DNA of 64,000 bases from Fimbriimonadia bacterium (lineage in GTDB: Bacteria > Armatimonadota > Fimbriimonadia > Fimbriimonadales > Fimbriimonadaceae), in contig JAUIKO010000001.1 in assembly GCA_030430755.1 (NCBI GenBank), positions 248,001 through 312,000 of the forward strand. Reading direction: 5' to 3'. How positions within the stretch are numbered: position 1 is the first letter of the stretch; every line of letters begins with the position of its first letter. Shown here in pieces: positions 1 to 8,590 of this stretch. Under the pieces are notes generated by a model. It made no database searches. It was not told the DNA's origin and was given only the letters and a program-made list of their open reading frames with translations. Both the position numbers and the translations under genes were made by a program.

Positions 1-572
1 CAGCTGGCTGCTCCGCTGATAAATTGATGGATATATAACCGTTTATGCCATAGTTTTTCGAGTTGCTCATCTGTCCATCCAAAGCCATCATAATAATTAT
101 TGAGTGCTAGAGGAAAAGCTAATTCACCTATTTCAATAGATTCGTTATGCTGGTTGGTAAGAGTGACATCCCATAAAATTTGAGGAATCGGTTTTGCTAT
201 TTCATAAAACTTTCCAGTTGCTTCTATTTCAGGTAGTAGTGGAAACTGATACTGAAAATTTACTGAACTAGGATCAAAAAAATCAAAACTATCTTCAAGT
301 GAATAATCATACTCAGAGACCTGTGTATTTCTGCTTAATACCCAGGGGGATTCTGGCGAGGTTCTTGCTCCAATCAGAATAGTTCCTGGATAGTAGTGAT
401 CTGCAGCTTCTTCACCAAAAGTTATTGGAGGTAGAATAAACTGAAATTCATCTCCATCCTCAGGAAGTGTAGGATCAGAAGTCCATAATTGATTGATCCT
501 ACCACTAGAATCGAATTCTAGAGATATCAGAGAACCTGTTAATTCTGCTTGTGATTGATGAAAGTCGTCCAT
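1..572 (-). CDS. Unknown protein, N-terminal part, cut by window edge
   Basis: An open frame starts with ATG at 572 (MDDFHQSQAELTGSL) and runs about 190 codons to the left edge without a stop, so only the N-terminus is present. There is no signal peptide or membrane segment. It is rich in aromatic, Pro and Asp residues, with alternating hydrophobic residues and many W/Y/F as in beta-sandwich proteins, for example around TGSLISLEFDSSGRINQLW and PQILWDVTLTNQHNESIEIG. The second stretch reads like the inter-domain part of a carbohydrate-active or six-hairpin-glycosidase-like protein, but I do not recognise the family with confidence. It lies 49 bp downstream of the proline dehydrogenase start-to-stop unit and on the same strand. 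Confidence 0.6.
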   Translation of the reverse strand, partial: MDDFHQSQAELTGSLISLEFDSSGRINQLWTSDPTLPEDGDEFQFILPPITFGEEAADHYYPGTILIGARTSPESPWVLSRNTQVSEYDYSLEDSFDFFDPSSVNFQYQFPLLPEIEATGKFYEIAKPIPQILWDVTLTNQHNESIEIGELAFPLALNNYYDGFGWTDEQLEKLWHKRLYIHQFISGAAS

Positions 573-621
573 AGAACAGTGTGTCTTATTCAGAATTATG
601 AGAGAATAGCAAGATTAATTT

Positions 622-1551
622 CTATGATTTCCTAAAGATGTTTTTAAGAATAAACGCGACATTAGCGGGTCTTTCTGCCAATCTTCTCATAAAATAAGGA
701 TACCAGCTATCTCCATAAGGAACATAGGCCCTAACATTGTAACCATCATCAATAAATTTTTTCTGTAAGTCATTTCGAATGCCATATAGCATTTGAAATT
801 CAAAGGCATCTTTAGGAATTCCTTGAAGATGAATATATCTGATTAATTCTGATAATATTTCTTCATCATGTGTTGCTATGGCTGGATAATTACCGTGTCT
901 TAAAAGGTATTTACATGTTTCTAAATAGCTTTTATCAACATCTCTTTTATTAGGATATGCGATGGTTTTCGGTTCAAGGTATGCACCCTTAACCATCCGT
1001 ATTCTACTTCCTAATTTCGTAAGTCTTACCACGTCTTTTGTGGTTCGATAGAGATAAGATTGAAGTACGGTTCCAGTATTTGGGTATTCATGATAGACAT
1101 TTTCGATCATTCGAATCGTCTGCTCTGTGTATTTAGAGCCTTCCATGTCAACTCGAACAAAAATATTATTTTTTTTCCCCTGATCAAGTACTTTCCTGTA
1201 ATTTCCCTCAGCATATTCTTCACTAATGTCGAGCCCACACTGTGTTAGTTTAATAGCAATATTCATCGAATCTTTTTCTTTTGAAGCATCGATTCCTTTA
1301 AGAATATTAATATAGCTTGTAACCGCTTTTTTAGATTCTTTTTTAGTAGTAGAATTTTCTCCTAAATAATCTAACGCTGATAGATAGTTCTTTTCAGCCA
1401 GCTCTTCACATATAGAAAGAGTGGTTTTTAAGTCGTTTGCTGCAATAAATTTAGAGACGACAGGTTTAGTGATTCTTGAATGAGTCGTGAAGTGCTCTAA
1501 TCGTTTTGAATCGGCAATATATAAAAGAAATTTTCTTAGTATGTTTTCCAT
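622..1551 (-). CDS. Proline dehydrogenase (monofunctional PRODH)
   Basis: FAD-dependent oxidation of L-proline to pyrroline-5-carboxylate, feeding electrons to quinone. The 309-residue length fits the monofunctional bacterial/PutB-type enzyme rather than bifunctional PutA. The C-terminal family signature is intact: F-Q-M-L-Y-G-I-R at about 252-259, then V-P-Y-G and Y-F-M-R-R-L-A-E-R-P-A-N at about 286-297, which form the proline/FAD site. RMVKGAYLEPK near the middle is also conserved. No pyrroline-5-carboxylate dehydrogenase is nearby, so the second step must be encoded elsewhere or be missing. The upstream neighbour on the same strand is ndk, separated by a strong hairpin, so this gene probably has its own promoter. 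Confidence 0.93.
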   Translation of the reverse strand: MENILRKFLLYIADSKRLEHFTTHSRITKPVVSKFIAANDLKTTLSICEELAEKNYLSALDYLGENSTTKKESKKAVTSYINILKGIDASKEKDSMNIAIKLTQCGLDISEEYAEGNYRKVLDQGKKNNIFVRVDMEGSKYTEQTIRMIENVYHEYPNTGTVLQSYLYRTTKDVVRLTKLGSRIRMVKGAYLEPKTIAYPNKRDVDKSYLETCKYLLRHGNYPAIATHDEEILSELIRYIHLQGIPKDAFEFQMLYGIRNDLQKKFIDDGYNVRAYVPYGDSWYPYFMRRLAERPANVAFILKNIFRKS

Positions 1552-1645
1552 AAAGTAAAGATTTTAGCCTACCAGCTCTACTTAAATTATTGCTATTGCA
1601 AACAAAAACTTTAGATGGAGAAGGAAATGAAATAAATTGAAATAA

Positions 1646-1690
1646 AATAATGAAGCCTCTGTTTGTATTAAAACAGAGGCTTCATTATTT
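1646..1690 (-). terminator. Strong hairpin terminator after ndk
   Basis: A perfect 19-bp inverted repeat (arms 1646-1664 and 1671-1689, arm AATAATGAAGCCTCTGTTT) with a 6-base loop lies between ndk and proline dehydrogenase, both on the - strand. The arm bases furthest from the loop are A/T-rich, so on the - strand the stem ends in a T-rich tract, as in a factor-independent terminator. Confidence 0.85.
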
Positions 1691-1711
1691 CGTATGATAA
1701 AGTTGAAACAA

Positions 1712-2128
1712 TTAGTTTTTCACAATACCTTCTGGGAACCATAGAGCAATTTCATTCTGCGCAGCTTCCAGATCAGCACTACTATGGACAAGGTTATCTT
1801 CAATAGAAAGTGCAAAATCTCCACGAATCGTTCCGGGGGATGCATCTAATGGATTAGTAGCTCCCATGGTTGCTCTGATTGCTTTTACTGCATTGGTGCC
1901 GGATACTACCATTGCAAGAACCGGGCCGCTTGTAAGATAATCACAAACTTCACCAAAAAAAGGTCTCGATGCATGCTCAGCATAATGTTTTTCTACGGTT
2001 GATCGTTCTGCATTGATAAGTTTCATCGCTGTAATAGAAAGACCTCTTGACTCTATTCTCTGGCTGATAACCCCAATAAGATTTCTTGCAACTCCACCTG
2101 GCTTAATTAAAACTAATGTTTTTTCCAT
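1712..2128 (-). CDS. ndk: Nucleoside diphosphate kinase
   Basis: Transfers the gamma phosphate of ATP to nucleoside diphosphates through a phosphohistidine, balancing NTP pools. The 138-residue length is normal. It starts MEKTLVLIKPGG, the family N-terminus, and carries the active-site histidine at H115 in the V-H-S-S-A-D context (usually I-H-G-S-D), preceded by the conserved P-G-T-I-R-G-D-F at about 98-105. The start ATG at 2128 is the only sensible one. Followed by a strong terminator. Confidence 0.97.
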   Translation of the reverse strand: MEKTLVLIKPGGVARNLIGVISQRIESRGLSITAMKLINAERSTVEKHYAEHASRPFFGEVCDYLTSGPVLAMVVSGTNAVKAIRATMGATNPLDASPGTIRGDFALSIEDNLVHSSADLEAAQNEIALWFPEGIVKN

Positions 2129-2223
2129 ATCTTAAGATTACAATATTCTTATTTTTTCTTGCAATTCTATTTAGGAAACATTTAAAAGTGTGGGTGAGTT
2201 CATTGAGGTTGTGAGGGTTCCTT

Positions 2224-2251
2224 TTGTTTTAGAATAGGATTCAGTTATAAT
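2224..2251 (+). promoter_or_regulatory. Possible sigma-70-type promoter for murQ
   Basis: A consensus -10 TATAAT at 2246-2251 lies 19 bases before the murQ start. A weak -35-like TTGTTT (2224-2229) sits 16 bases upstream of it. Only the -10 is convincing. Confidence 0.4.
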
Positions 2252-2270
2252 ATACAAGGGACTTTAAGGC

Positions 2271-3092
2271 ATGGGAACAGAAAACAGGAATACAAGATCA
2301 CAGCATATTGATAAGATGGAACCTTTAGAGATCGTGAGCTTAATGAATGATGAAGAGCTTATCGTACATGAGGTGCTTAGGTCTGTAGAGAATCATATTG
2401 CAAAGGCTGCAAGGGCTGTAGCAGATGCCTGTAAGAAAGATAAAAAAATCGTCTACATTGGTTCTGGAACCAGTGGGAGAATTGCAGCGCTAGATGTATT
2501 AGAAATCGAAAAATCATTTGGTGTTCAACCCCACCGTTTTTATGTACTTCAGGCTGGATATGGCGAAAGAGATTTATCTATCATGGATCCCGAAGAAGAT
2601 GAACATGCAGCTATTGTGGATTTAAATAATTTACATCTAGATCGAGAGGATATTGTTATTGCAGTTACAGCGAGTGGAAGAACGCCCTATACATTGGCTG
2701 CTTTACGGCATGCAAATCAGAAGGGAATTTGGACGATAGGAATAGCCAACAATGAAAAATCCCCTCTTCTCGAGGAGGCTAATTTGGGTATTTTGTTGAA
2801 CACAGGACCTGAAGTATTAACGGGGCTTACGAGTTTAAAAGCAGGAACCGCGCAGAAGCTCGTCCTCAATAGAATTAATACGATAGCGATGATTTTATGT
2901 CAGAAGGTTCGGCAAAATTATGTTATTGATGCAAATGTTACCAATACAAAAGTGAAAGAAAGATATGTGAAGATTCTTAGAGAGCTATCTACGATTACGG
3001 AGGATGAGGCATATCAATTATTACTGAAACATCAATGGAATATGAGGCAGGTTCTATCGATCTTAGAAGCTCAGAAAAAATTACTGAAATAG
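2271..3092 (+). CDS. murQ: N-acetylmuramic acid 6-phosphate etherase
   Basis: Cleaves the lactyl ether of MurNAc-6-phosphate to GlcNAc-6-phosphate and D-lactate in cell-wall sugar recycling. The family start G-T-E-N-R-N and the SIS-domain sugar-phosphate loop G-S-G-T-S-G-R (64-70) are present, followed by the L-D-V-L-E-I-E segment that holds the catalytic glutamate (about E78). At 273 residues it is some 25 shorter than the usual 296-300, mainly at the C-terminus. An AAGGGA/TTAAGG ribosome site precedes the ATG. No murP or anhydro-kinase (anmK) is adjacent. Its presence fits an organism with a peptidoglycan wall, as the mur cluster at 31-37 kb also shows. Confidence 0.92.
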   Translation: MGTENRNTRSQHIDKMEPLEIVSLMNDEELIVHEVLRSVENHIAKAARAVADACKKDKKIVYIGSGTSGRIAALDVLEIEKSFGVQPHRFYVLQAGYGERDLSIMDPEEDEHAAIVDLNNLHLDREDIVIAVTASGRTPYTLAALRHANQKGIWTIGIANNEKSPLLEEANLGILLNTGPEVLTGLTSLKAGTAQKLVLNRINTIAMILCQKVRQNYVIDANVTNTKVKERYVKILRELSTITEDEAYQLLLKHQWNMRQVLSILEAQKKLLK

Positions 3093-3152
3093 ACTTTTTT
3101 ACTCATCTCCATAAAGAAAAAGTTTGATAGATGTAGGATATTGTTGTTTTCT

Positions 3153-3181
3153 TTGACAATAATGAGGGAGAATTGAAGATA
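3153..3181 (+). promoter_or_regulatory. Weak candidate promoter for lpd
   Basis: A perfect -35 TTGACA (3153-3158) is followed after 17 bases by AAGATA (3176-3181), a poor -10. Position upstream of lpd is sensible, but the -10 mismatch keeps this tentative. Confidence 0.3.
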
Positions 3182-3227
3182 ATCGAAGATAGAATAGTGT
3201 TATTTTGCGGGGCAAAAAAAGGGAGTT

Positions 3228-4829
3228 ATGAGCGATTTTAAGTCTGACAAGGATATTTTAGAAGAAAAGGAACTTTCTGAAAATAAGCAAAAGACTTATG
3301 ATCGAACAGTAACGGCCTATAAAGGAAGACCATTTGATCGAAACAAGCTTATAGTTGAGCTAATTGATCAGATAAGTGATTTGCCTACGCCAGAGGAAGA
3401 ACCAATGACAGAACCAAAATTTGAAACAGATGTTGTCGTAATCGGAGCAGGTCCAGGAGGCTATGTGAGTGCAATCAGAGCCGCGCAGCTCGGTGCTAAG
3501 GTTGTATGCGTAGAAAAAGAGTATCTAGGAGGAACTTGTTTGAACTGGGGTTGTATTCCTAGTAAGGCCATGATTGCCTCTGTAGAAAGGCTCCATCAAA
3601 TAAAACATGCTGAGAGTATGGGTATTAAAGTCGATGGAGACGTTTCTATCGATTTTGATGCGTTTATGAATAGAAAAAATAAAATAGTTACTACCTTACG
3701 AGGTGGTATAGGGATGTTATTTAAGAAAAATGGCATCAGACATCTAGAAGGCTTTGCAAAGTTTGTAGATAAGAACACACTTGAAGTAACCAATAAAGAT
3801 GGCGCTGTAGAGAAAATTCAGGCAAATAAATTTATCCTTGCAATGGGCTCTTCGGTGATTAGGTTGAATATACCTGGACTTGAGGGTGCAACAGCAGAAG
3901 ATGGTGTATGGACTTCTGATGATGCCATCCATGCTCCATTTGTTCCAGAAAGCATGTTAGTTCTTGGTGGAGGCGCTGTAGGCTGTGAATTGGGATATGT
4001 TTTTAATGGATTAGGTTCAAAAGTTACATTGCTCGAGATGATGCCAAATTTGATTCCAACTTCAGATAGTGATCTAGGAAAAGAATTGGAAAAGCTTTTA
4101 AAAAGAAGTGGAATGAATATACATGCGGCTACCTCTTTAGAAAAATGTGAAAAAACAGCTAAAGGGTGGAAATGTACCATTAAGAAAGGAGATCAAGTAG
4201 AAACCGTAGAAGTTCAGGTAGTGCTTTTAGGGGTAGGAAGAAAGGCAAATACCGATGGAATGAACCTGGAAGGTGTAGGGGTGAAACTTCATGGAAAAGG
4301 AGTAGAAGTTGTTGATCAGACGCTCCGTACACATACTGATAATATCTTTGCAATCGGGGATTGTATTGGGAATATCCAGCTTGCTCATGTAGCTTCTTGT
4401 GAAGGTTTAGTTGCTGCATCGAATGCAGTGAAAAATTCTCGCAAAGAAGTCAATTACAAAGCTGTTCCAAGTTGTATATATACTGTTCCTGAAGTAGCAT
4501 CGGTGGGTTTATCAGAACAAGAAGCAAAGGATAAAGGTTATGATGTGAAAACAGGGAAGTTTGCTTTTAGAGCTCTTGGTAAAGCGATGGCAATTGCAGA
4601 GCCAGAAGGTTTTGTGAAAGTTGTTATCGATAATAAATATGGAGAGGTTTTAGGAGTACATATGATAGGAGCTCATGTGACAGATATGATTCAGGAAGGT
4701 GTGGTAGCTTTGAAGCATGAGGCAACTTTAGAATCCATGTTAGAGTGTATCCATGCTCATCCAACGATGTGTGAAGCAGTCCTAGAAGCCTTTGAAGATG
4801 CTGCAGGACATGCAGTCCATAAAATGTAA
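3228..4829 (+). CDS. lpd: Dihydrolipoyl dehydrogenase (E3)
   Basis: FAD/NAD flavoprotein that reoxidises dihydrolipoyl groups of 2-oxoacid dehydrogenase complexes and the glycine cleavage system. The FAD-binding G-A-G-P-G-G (about 74-79), the redox disulfide in G-G-T-C-L-N-W-G-C (C104, C109), the second GGGAVGCE nucleotide loop and the C-terminal His-Glu pair in H-P-T-M-C-E (H511, E516) are all present. The frame carries a charged N-terminal extension of about 59 residues before MTEPKFETDVVVIG. It is neither a lipoyl domain nor a signal peptide. The internal ATG at 3405 has a GAGG site 8 bases upstream, while the ATG at 3228 has GGGAG only 2 bases away, so the shorter 474-residue form may be the real product. 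A terminator follows. Confidence 0.96.
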   Translation: MSDFKSDKDILEEKELSENKQKTYDRTVTAYKGRPFDRNKLIVELIDQISDLPTPEEEPMTEPKFETDVVVIGAGPGGYVSAIRAAQLGAKVVCVEKEYLGGTCLNWGCIPSKAMIASVERLHQIKHAESMGIKVDGDVSIDFDAFMNRKNKIVTTLRGGIGMLFKKNGIRHLEGFAKFVDKNTLEVTNKDGAVEKIQANKFILAMGSSVIRLNIPGLEGATAEDGVWTSDDAIHAPFVPESMLVLGGGAVGCELGYVFNGLGSKVTLLEMMPNLIPTSDSDLGKELEKLLKRSGMNIHAATSLEKCEKTAKGWKCTIKKGDQVETVEVQVVLLGVGRKANTDGMNLEGVGVKLHGKGVEVVDQTLRTHTDNIFAIGDCIGNIQLAHVASCEGLVAASNAVKNSRKEVNYKAVPSCIYTVPEVASVGLSEQEAKDKGYDVKTGKFAFRALGKAMAIAEPEGFVKVVIDNKYGEVLGVHMIGAHVTDMIQEGVVALKHEATLESMLECIHAHPTMCEAVLEAFEDAAGHAVHKM

Positions 4830-4874
4830 TATTTCTATAAAAAGAGAATAAGATTATCTTGTCTCAAGAAAGAA

Positions 4875-4913
4875 GTTCGCAGAAGTCTTATGATTTCTGT
4901 GAACTGTTTTTTT
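4875..4913 (+). terminator. Terminator after lpd
   Basis: Stem GTTCGCAGAA (4875-4884) pairs with TTCTGTGAAC (4895-4904), with one G-T pair, and is followed by TGTTTTTTT. A classic factor-independent terminator 45 bases after the lpd stop. It lies between convergent lpd and the ABC ATPase gene. Confidence 0.85.
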
Positions 4914-4936
4914 ACCATGTAGATATGATTTATTGA

Positions 4937-5668
4937 TTATAATGAAATTTGAGTACTCGTAGATACTTGCAGGAGTTCTTGAATTTCTGGAATTGTCGAG
5001 TGTTGAAATTCTTCTGTATTGCCTTCAAATAAAATGCTTCCTTTTTTAAGAAAAATAACTTTATCAGCGATACGTATTGCAGATCTAGGGTCATGTGTCG
5101 AGAAAATAGAGGTGATCTTTTTGTTTTTAGCAGTTTTATATATTAATTCATCTACGGAATATGCTGTTACAGGATCGAGTCCGCTTGTAGGTTCATCATA
5201 GAACAACGAAGAGGGATTCATTACAAGTGATCTTGCTAGAGCAACTCTTTTTTTCATTCCTCCACTGATTTGACTTGGCATGAACGATTCAATATGCTCT
5301 AGATGAACTTCTTTAAGAATATTATTGCAAATACTGTTCTCTTCGGATTTAGATAATGGTTTCTTCCTTCTGAGCCCAAATAAAATATTATTTTTAATGT
5401 CCATGTAGTCAAAGAGTGCGCTATATTGAAAAACATATCCAATATGAAAGGAATCATCGTTAGATGGTTCATATGGATTTCTTTTATCGACGGTTACACA
5501 GCCAGATGTGGGTTCTAGTAAACCACCTAATGCTTTTAACAAGGTGGTTTTTCCTCCTCCGCTACATCCCATAATGGCTATGATCTCTCCAGATTTGCAC
5601 TGGAAGTTGATATCTTGGAGTACCCAGTCTTTTTGATATTTATAATACAAGTTAGCTGCTTTAATCAT
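4937..5668 (-). CDS. MlaF/Ttg2A-type ABC transporter ATP-binding protein
   Basis: Cytoplasmic ATPase of the family that powers MlaE-type permeases for phospholipid/retrograde lipid transport. Walker A G-C-S-G-G-G-K-T at 34-41, signature S-G-G-M-K-K-R at 135-141 and Walker B L-F-Y-D-E-P-T-S-G-L-D-P from 155. The S-G-G-M-x-K-R-V-A-L-A-R form is characteristic of the MlaF group. Length (243) is normal. No MlaE permease or MlaD partner is in the window, so it is an orphan here. It starts 16 bases after the stop of the oligopeptide-type ATPase gene upstream and is probably cotranscribed with it, although the two belong to different transporters. Confidence 0.85.
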   Translation of the reverse strand: MIKAANLYYKYQKDWVLQDINFQCKSGEIIAIMGCSGGGKTTLLKALGGLLEPTSGCVTVDKRNPYEPSNDDSFHIGYVFQYSALFDYMDIKNNILFGLRRKKPLSKSEENSICNNILKEVHLEHIESFMPSQISGGMKKRVALARSLVMNPSSLFYDEPTSGLDPVTAYSVDELIYKTAKNKKITSIFSTHDPRSAIRIADKVIFLKKGSILFEGNTEEFQHSTIPEIQELLQVSTSTQISL

Positions 5669-5684
5669 CGGAGTGTGAAACCAT

Positions 5685-6641
5685 TTATCTTAGTCGGAAT
5701 ATTTTATCTGAATGCCAGCATGCTGCATGGTGTTCATCTTTAATTTCTTCGAGTTGTGGGTCTTGAAGACATTTTTCTGACGTATATTTACATCTTGGTT
5801 TATAAGCGCAGCCTTTAGGGAGGTGGGCAAGATCTGGTGGGTGACCAGCAATAGACTCGAGTCTTTTTTTATTTGGATTAGGGAGTGCATTCATTAAGGC
5901 TTGAGAATATGGGTGTGCAGGGTTATATAGAACATCTTTTGTTGGGCCATCTTCTACTACTCTTCCAGCATAATATACACATATATTTGTCGCTAGAGAT
6001 GCTATGACTCCAATATCGTGAGATATTAACATAACGGCAACATTCTCTTCAACCTGGAGTTCTCTTAAAAGGCGTAGAATTTGTGCCTGGAGTGTAACAT
6101 CTAAAGCTGTAGTGGGTTCGTCTGCAATAAGTACTTTGGGTTTACAAGCAAAGGCGGTAGCTATAACCACTCTTTGCCTCTGGCCTCCACTCATTTGGTG
6201 AGGGTACTTTAATGCGGCTGCTTCGGGAATAGGGACGCCAACTTTATCAAGCATACGTATTGTTTCTTTTTTAGCTTCTGTTTTTGACATTCCTCTGTGG
6301 AGCACTAGAGCTTCCATTACTTGATCCCCTATTTTCATCATAGGATTTAAACATGTAAAAGGATCTTGCATAACGAGAGCTATATCTCCACCTCGAAGTT
6401 CTAACCACTGTTTGGGGGTAAGTTTTGTTATATCTTTTCCGTTTAAATGAATCGTTCCTTGAGTTATGTGGCATCCATTGGGCAACATACCCATCAATGC
6501 TAACCCTGTCATGGATTTTCCGCATCCAGATTCTCCTACTACACCTAATGTCTCACTCTGTTCAAGATCGAATGATACATCTCTCAGTATTGGGATGTTT
6601 CCAAAACAGACTTCTAGATTACGTACTTCTAATATGGCCAT
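5685..6641 (-). CDS. Oligopeptide/dipeptide ABC transporter ATP-binding protein (OppD/DppD type)
   Basis: Energises peptide uptake from the cytoplasmic side. Walker A G-E-S-G-C-G-K-S at 36-43, Q-loop V-M-Q-D-P, signature M-S-G-G-Q-R-Q-R, Walker [13 protein letters not shown], and a C-terminal oligopeptide-transporter domain with G-C-A-Y-K-P-R-C ahead of two further cysteines. The 318-residue length is typical of OppD/DppD. The partner ATPase (OppF), permeases and binding protein are absent nearby. First gene of a likely two-gene unit with the MlaF-like ATPase. Divergent from the response regulator gene, with 75 bases between the starts. Confidence 0.9.
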   Translation of the reverse strand: MAILEVRNLEVCFGNIPILRDVSFDLEQSETLGVVGESGCGKSMTGLALMGMLPNGCHITQGTIHLNGKDITKLTPKQWLELRGGDIALVMQDPFTCLNPMMKIGDQVMEALVLHRGMSKTEAKKETIRMLDKVGVPIPEAAALKYPHQMSGGQRQRVVIATAFACKPKVLIADEPTTALDVTLQAQILRLLRELQVEENVAVMLISHDIGVIASLATNICVYYAGRVVEDGPTKDVLYNPAHPYSQALMNALPNPNKKRLESIAGHPPDLAHLPKGCAYKPRCKYTSEKCLQDPQLEEIKDEHHAACWHSDKIFRLR

Positions 6642-6716
6642 TAAATTAAATTTTACACGCTTCTTTATGAAAAAGTTTGTTCATATATGAAAAAACAGTG
6701 TGTATACTAATCAAGT

Positions 6717-7379
6717 ATGAGTCAAAAAATCCGTGTTGTCATTTGTGATGACGAGGCGCCATATAGAAACGCCTTGCAAAAAACACTCGCTTTAATGCCT
6801 GATTGTCAGGTAGAAGCTATTTGCAATGATGGAATGGAGGCACTGGAAACTTGTCTTAAAAATGCACCTGATGTTTTACTTACAGATATCAATATGCCAA
6901 GAATGAATGGGTTAGAACTTATTCGAAGGGTATTAAAACAAGAGAAAAGCATAGCGGTTGTTGTGCTTACTATCGATGAAGATCAGGATACGATATTTGA
7001 TGCATTTCGATATGGAGCGATGGGTTATCTTTTGAAAACATCTACTCCGCAAGAAGTAATAGATGGCGTAAGATTAGCAAATCAAGGTGAAGTGAAAATA
7101 ACACCTAAAATAGCAACAAAAATTATTGACGATTTTAGAAGGCTCCAAGATGAGGGTGAGGATGACGAATCCCCTTTATATGTACTAAGTGAAAGAGAGA
7201 TCGAGATTCTCGACCTTGTTGTAAAGGGTAAACGGAATAGAGAGATTGCAACAACATTAAATATTGCTGAAAAAACAGTTAAAAACCATGTGAGTAATAT
7301 TTTAAAAGCTTTGCAAGTTAATAGTAGAACTGAGGCTGCCATGAAGGCTATAAAAATAAAACTGGTTGATGGACCTTAG
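6717..7379 (+). CDS. NarL/LuxR-family response regulator
   Basis: Two-component DNA-binding regulator. The receiver domain (1-125) has the acidic pair at D11/D12, the phospho-acceptor D57 in L-L-T-D-I-N-M-P, T85 and K107 in G-Y-L-L-K-T. A C-terminal LuxR helix-turn-helix (about 155-210) begins L-S-E-R-E-I-E-I-L and includes I-A-E-K-T-V-K-N-H-V. Length 220 is normal for the family. No histidine kinase is adjacent, so the input signal is unknown. An orphan regulator of this kind in an apparently reduced genome may control many genes. Confidence 0.93.
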   Translation: MSQKIRVVICDDEAPYRNALQKTLALMPDCQVEAICNDGMEALETCLKNAPDVLLTDINMPRMNGLELIRRVLKQEKSIAVVVLTIDEDQDTIFDAFRYGAMGYLLKTSTPQEVIDGVRLANQGEVKITPKIATKIIDDFRRLQDEGEDDESPLYVLSEREIEILDLVVKGKRNREIATTLNIAEKTVKNHVSNILKALQVNSRTEAAMKAIKIKLVDGP

Positions 7380-7511
7380 TTTTATATAGAATCTCATGCG
7401 AAACTTTAAATAACACTGGTTATTATTTATAATATGAATTTGTTGAGAGTCCTACATTAAGATGCCCTTAAAATATCGACTTCGTACCATATATCAGAGT
7501 AATATGTAATT

Positions 7512-7949
7512 ATGAAGCAATTAATAGTACTCATTGCGATTTTATCGGGATTCGCTGTTCATGCTAAACAGAGTGAGAAAACCTCTCCTTGGTTAAAGAT
7601 CAAATCTTATAAATCTTCTGAGCACCTTACTTTTATGAACAAACAACTCGAAAATATCCGCGTTGGTTTGAAAGATTTAAGAAATAAGAATATTAAAGCG
7701 GTAAGAATGGTCGAGCGTTTAGCTCGGGTCTTAGCAGGTTGTAGGCACTATCAGTATTTGGAATCGAAGTCTGTGGTCCATGGGAAAGCGGTATCAAGTA
7801 AAAGCACTTTAAAATTAATGCAAGCACATAATTTATTTGAAAGTTATATCATTGCTCAGATTTTAGCTTTAGATGGAAATAAAGATCAGGAATTACTTGC
7901 TAAAATACTTGAATCACGACTTTTGAAAACTTTACCAGAGTTTCGGTAA
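7512..7949 (+). CDS. Small exported protein, unknown function
   Basis: 145 residues with a clear Sec signal peptide (MKQLIVLIAILSGFAVHAKQ, cleavage likely after A-H-A). The mature part is basic and probably helical (MNKQLENIRVGLKDLRNKN). It also carries an H-L-T-F segment. I recognise no family, catalytic motif or lipobox. It sits alone between the response regulator and gpmA on the + strand. It does not show the K-R/L-Y blocks of the exported paralog family found at 24-30 and 48-51 kb. A periplasmic or secreted location is inferred from the signal only. Confidence 0.75.
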   Translation: MKQLIVLIAILSGFAVHAKQSEKTSPWLKIKSYKSSEHLTFMNKQLENIRVGLKDLRNKNIKAVRMVERLARVLAGCRHYQYLESKSVVHGKAVSSKSTLKLMQAHNLFESYIIAQILALDGNKDQELLAKILESRLLKTLPEFR

Positions 7950-7995
7950 ATCATGTGCTTTTCGTAAACAAAAAGGGAATACTCTATATAAGAAG

Positions 7996-8586
7996 ATGGG
8001 TAAGTTGATCATTGTCCGGCACGGTCAATCCCTTTGGAATCTTGAGAATAGATTCACGGGGTGGGTAGACGTTCCTTTAACCAAGAAAGGTGAAGAAGAA
8101 GCACATGCTGCAGGTCAGTATCTTCAGAATGAAGATATCGATATTGCATATACGAGCATGTTAAGTAGAGCTCAAAGAACTTTGGATATCATTTTGTCTT
8201 ATAAAGATGCTCCTATCCCTGTCATTAAAGATTCTGCACTCAATGAAAGGCATTATGGGGATTTGCAAGGATTGAATAAATCAAGTGCTGCTGAAGCATT
8301 TGGAAAAGAGCAGGTTCATATTTGGCGACGAAGTTATGATACTCCTCCTCCACAAGGGGAATCATTAGAAATGACAGCAGAAAGAACGCTTCCTTTTTTT
8401 AGAAGATCTATCCTTGGAGATATATCACAAGGGAAAAACGTGCTCATTGTTGCGCATGGAAACTCAAATAGATCTATCATAATGGATTTGAAAGGTCTGA
8501 ACCGCTCAGAAGTAATGGAGCTAGAGTTAGATACGGGTAAACCGTATATTTTTCAAGTGGATGAAAAAGGTAAATTAATACCTTAA
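7996..8586 (+). CDS. gpmA: 2,3-bisphosphoglycerate-dependent phosphoglycerate mutase
   Basis: Interconverts 3- and 2-phosphoglycerate in glycolysis. The phosphohistidine motif R-H-G-Q-S-L-W-N (H9), the F-T-G-W-x-D-V-P-L-T segment, L-N-E-R-H-Y-G-D-L-Q-G and the second catalytic histidine in A-H-G-N-S-N-R (H154) are all present. At 196 residues it is shorter than the E. coli type (about 250), having lost the loop region and C-terminal tail, as in the short dPGM forms. The gene is convergent with recO, with only 4 bases between the stop codons. Confidence 0.95.
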   Translation: MGKLIIVRHGQSLWNLENRFTGWVDVPLTKKGEEEAHAAGQYLQNEDIDIAYTSMLSRAQRTLDIILSYKDAPIPVIKDSALNERHYGDLQGLNKSSAAEAFGKEQVHIWRRSYDTPPPQGESLEMTAERTLPFFRRSILGDISQGKNVLIVAHGNSNRSIIMDLKGLNRSEVMELELDTGKPYIFQVDEKGKLIP

Positions 8587-8590
8587 AAAT

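Noticed and set aside
3596-4419. Several open frames on the - strand within lpd
   Set aside because: They lie antisense inside a clear enzyme gene and have no conserved motif or ribosome site.
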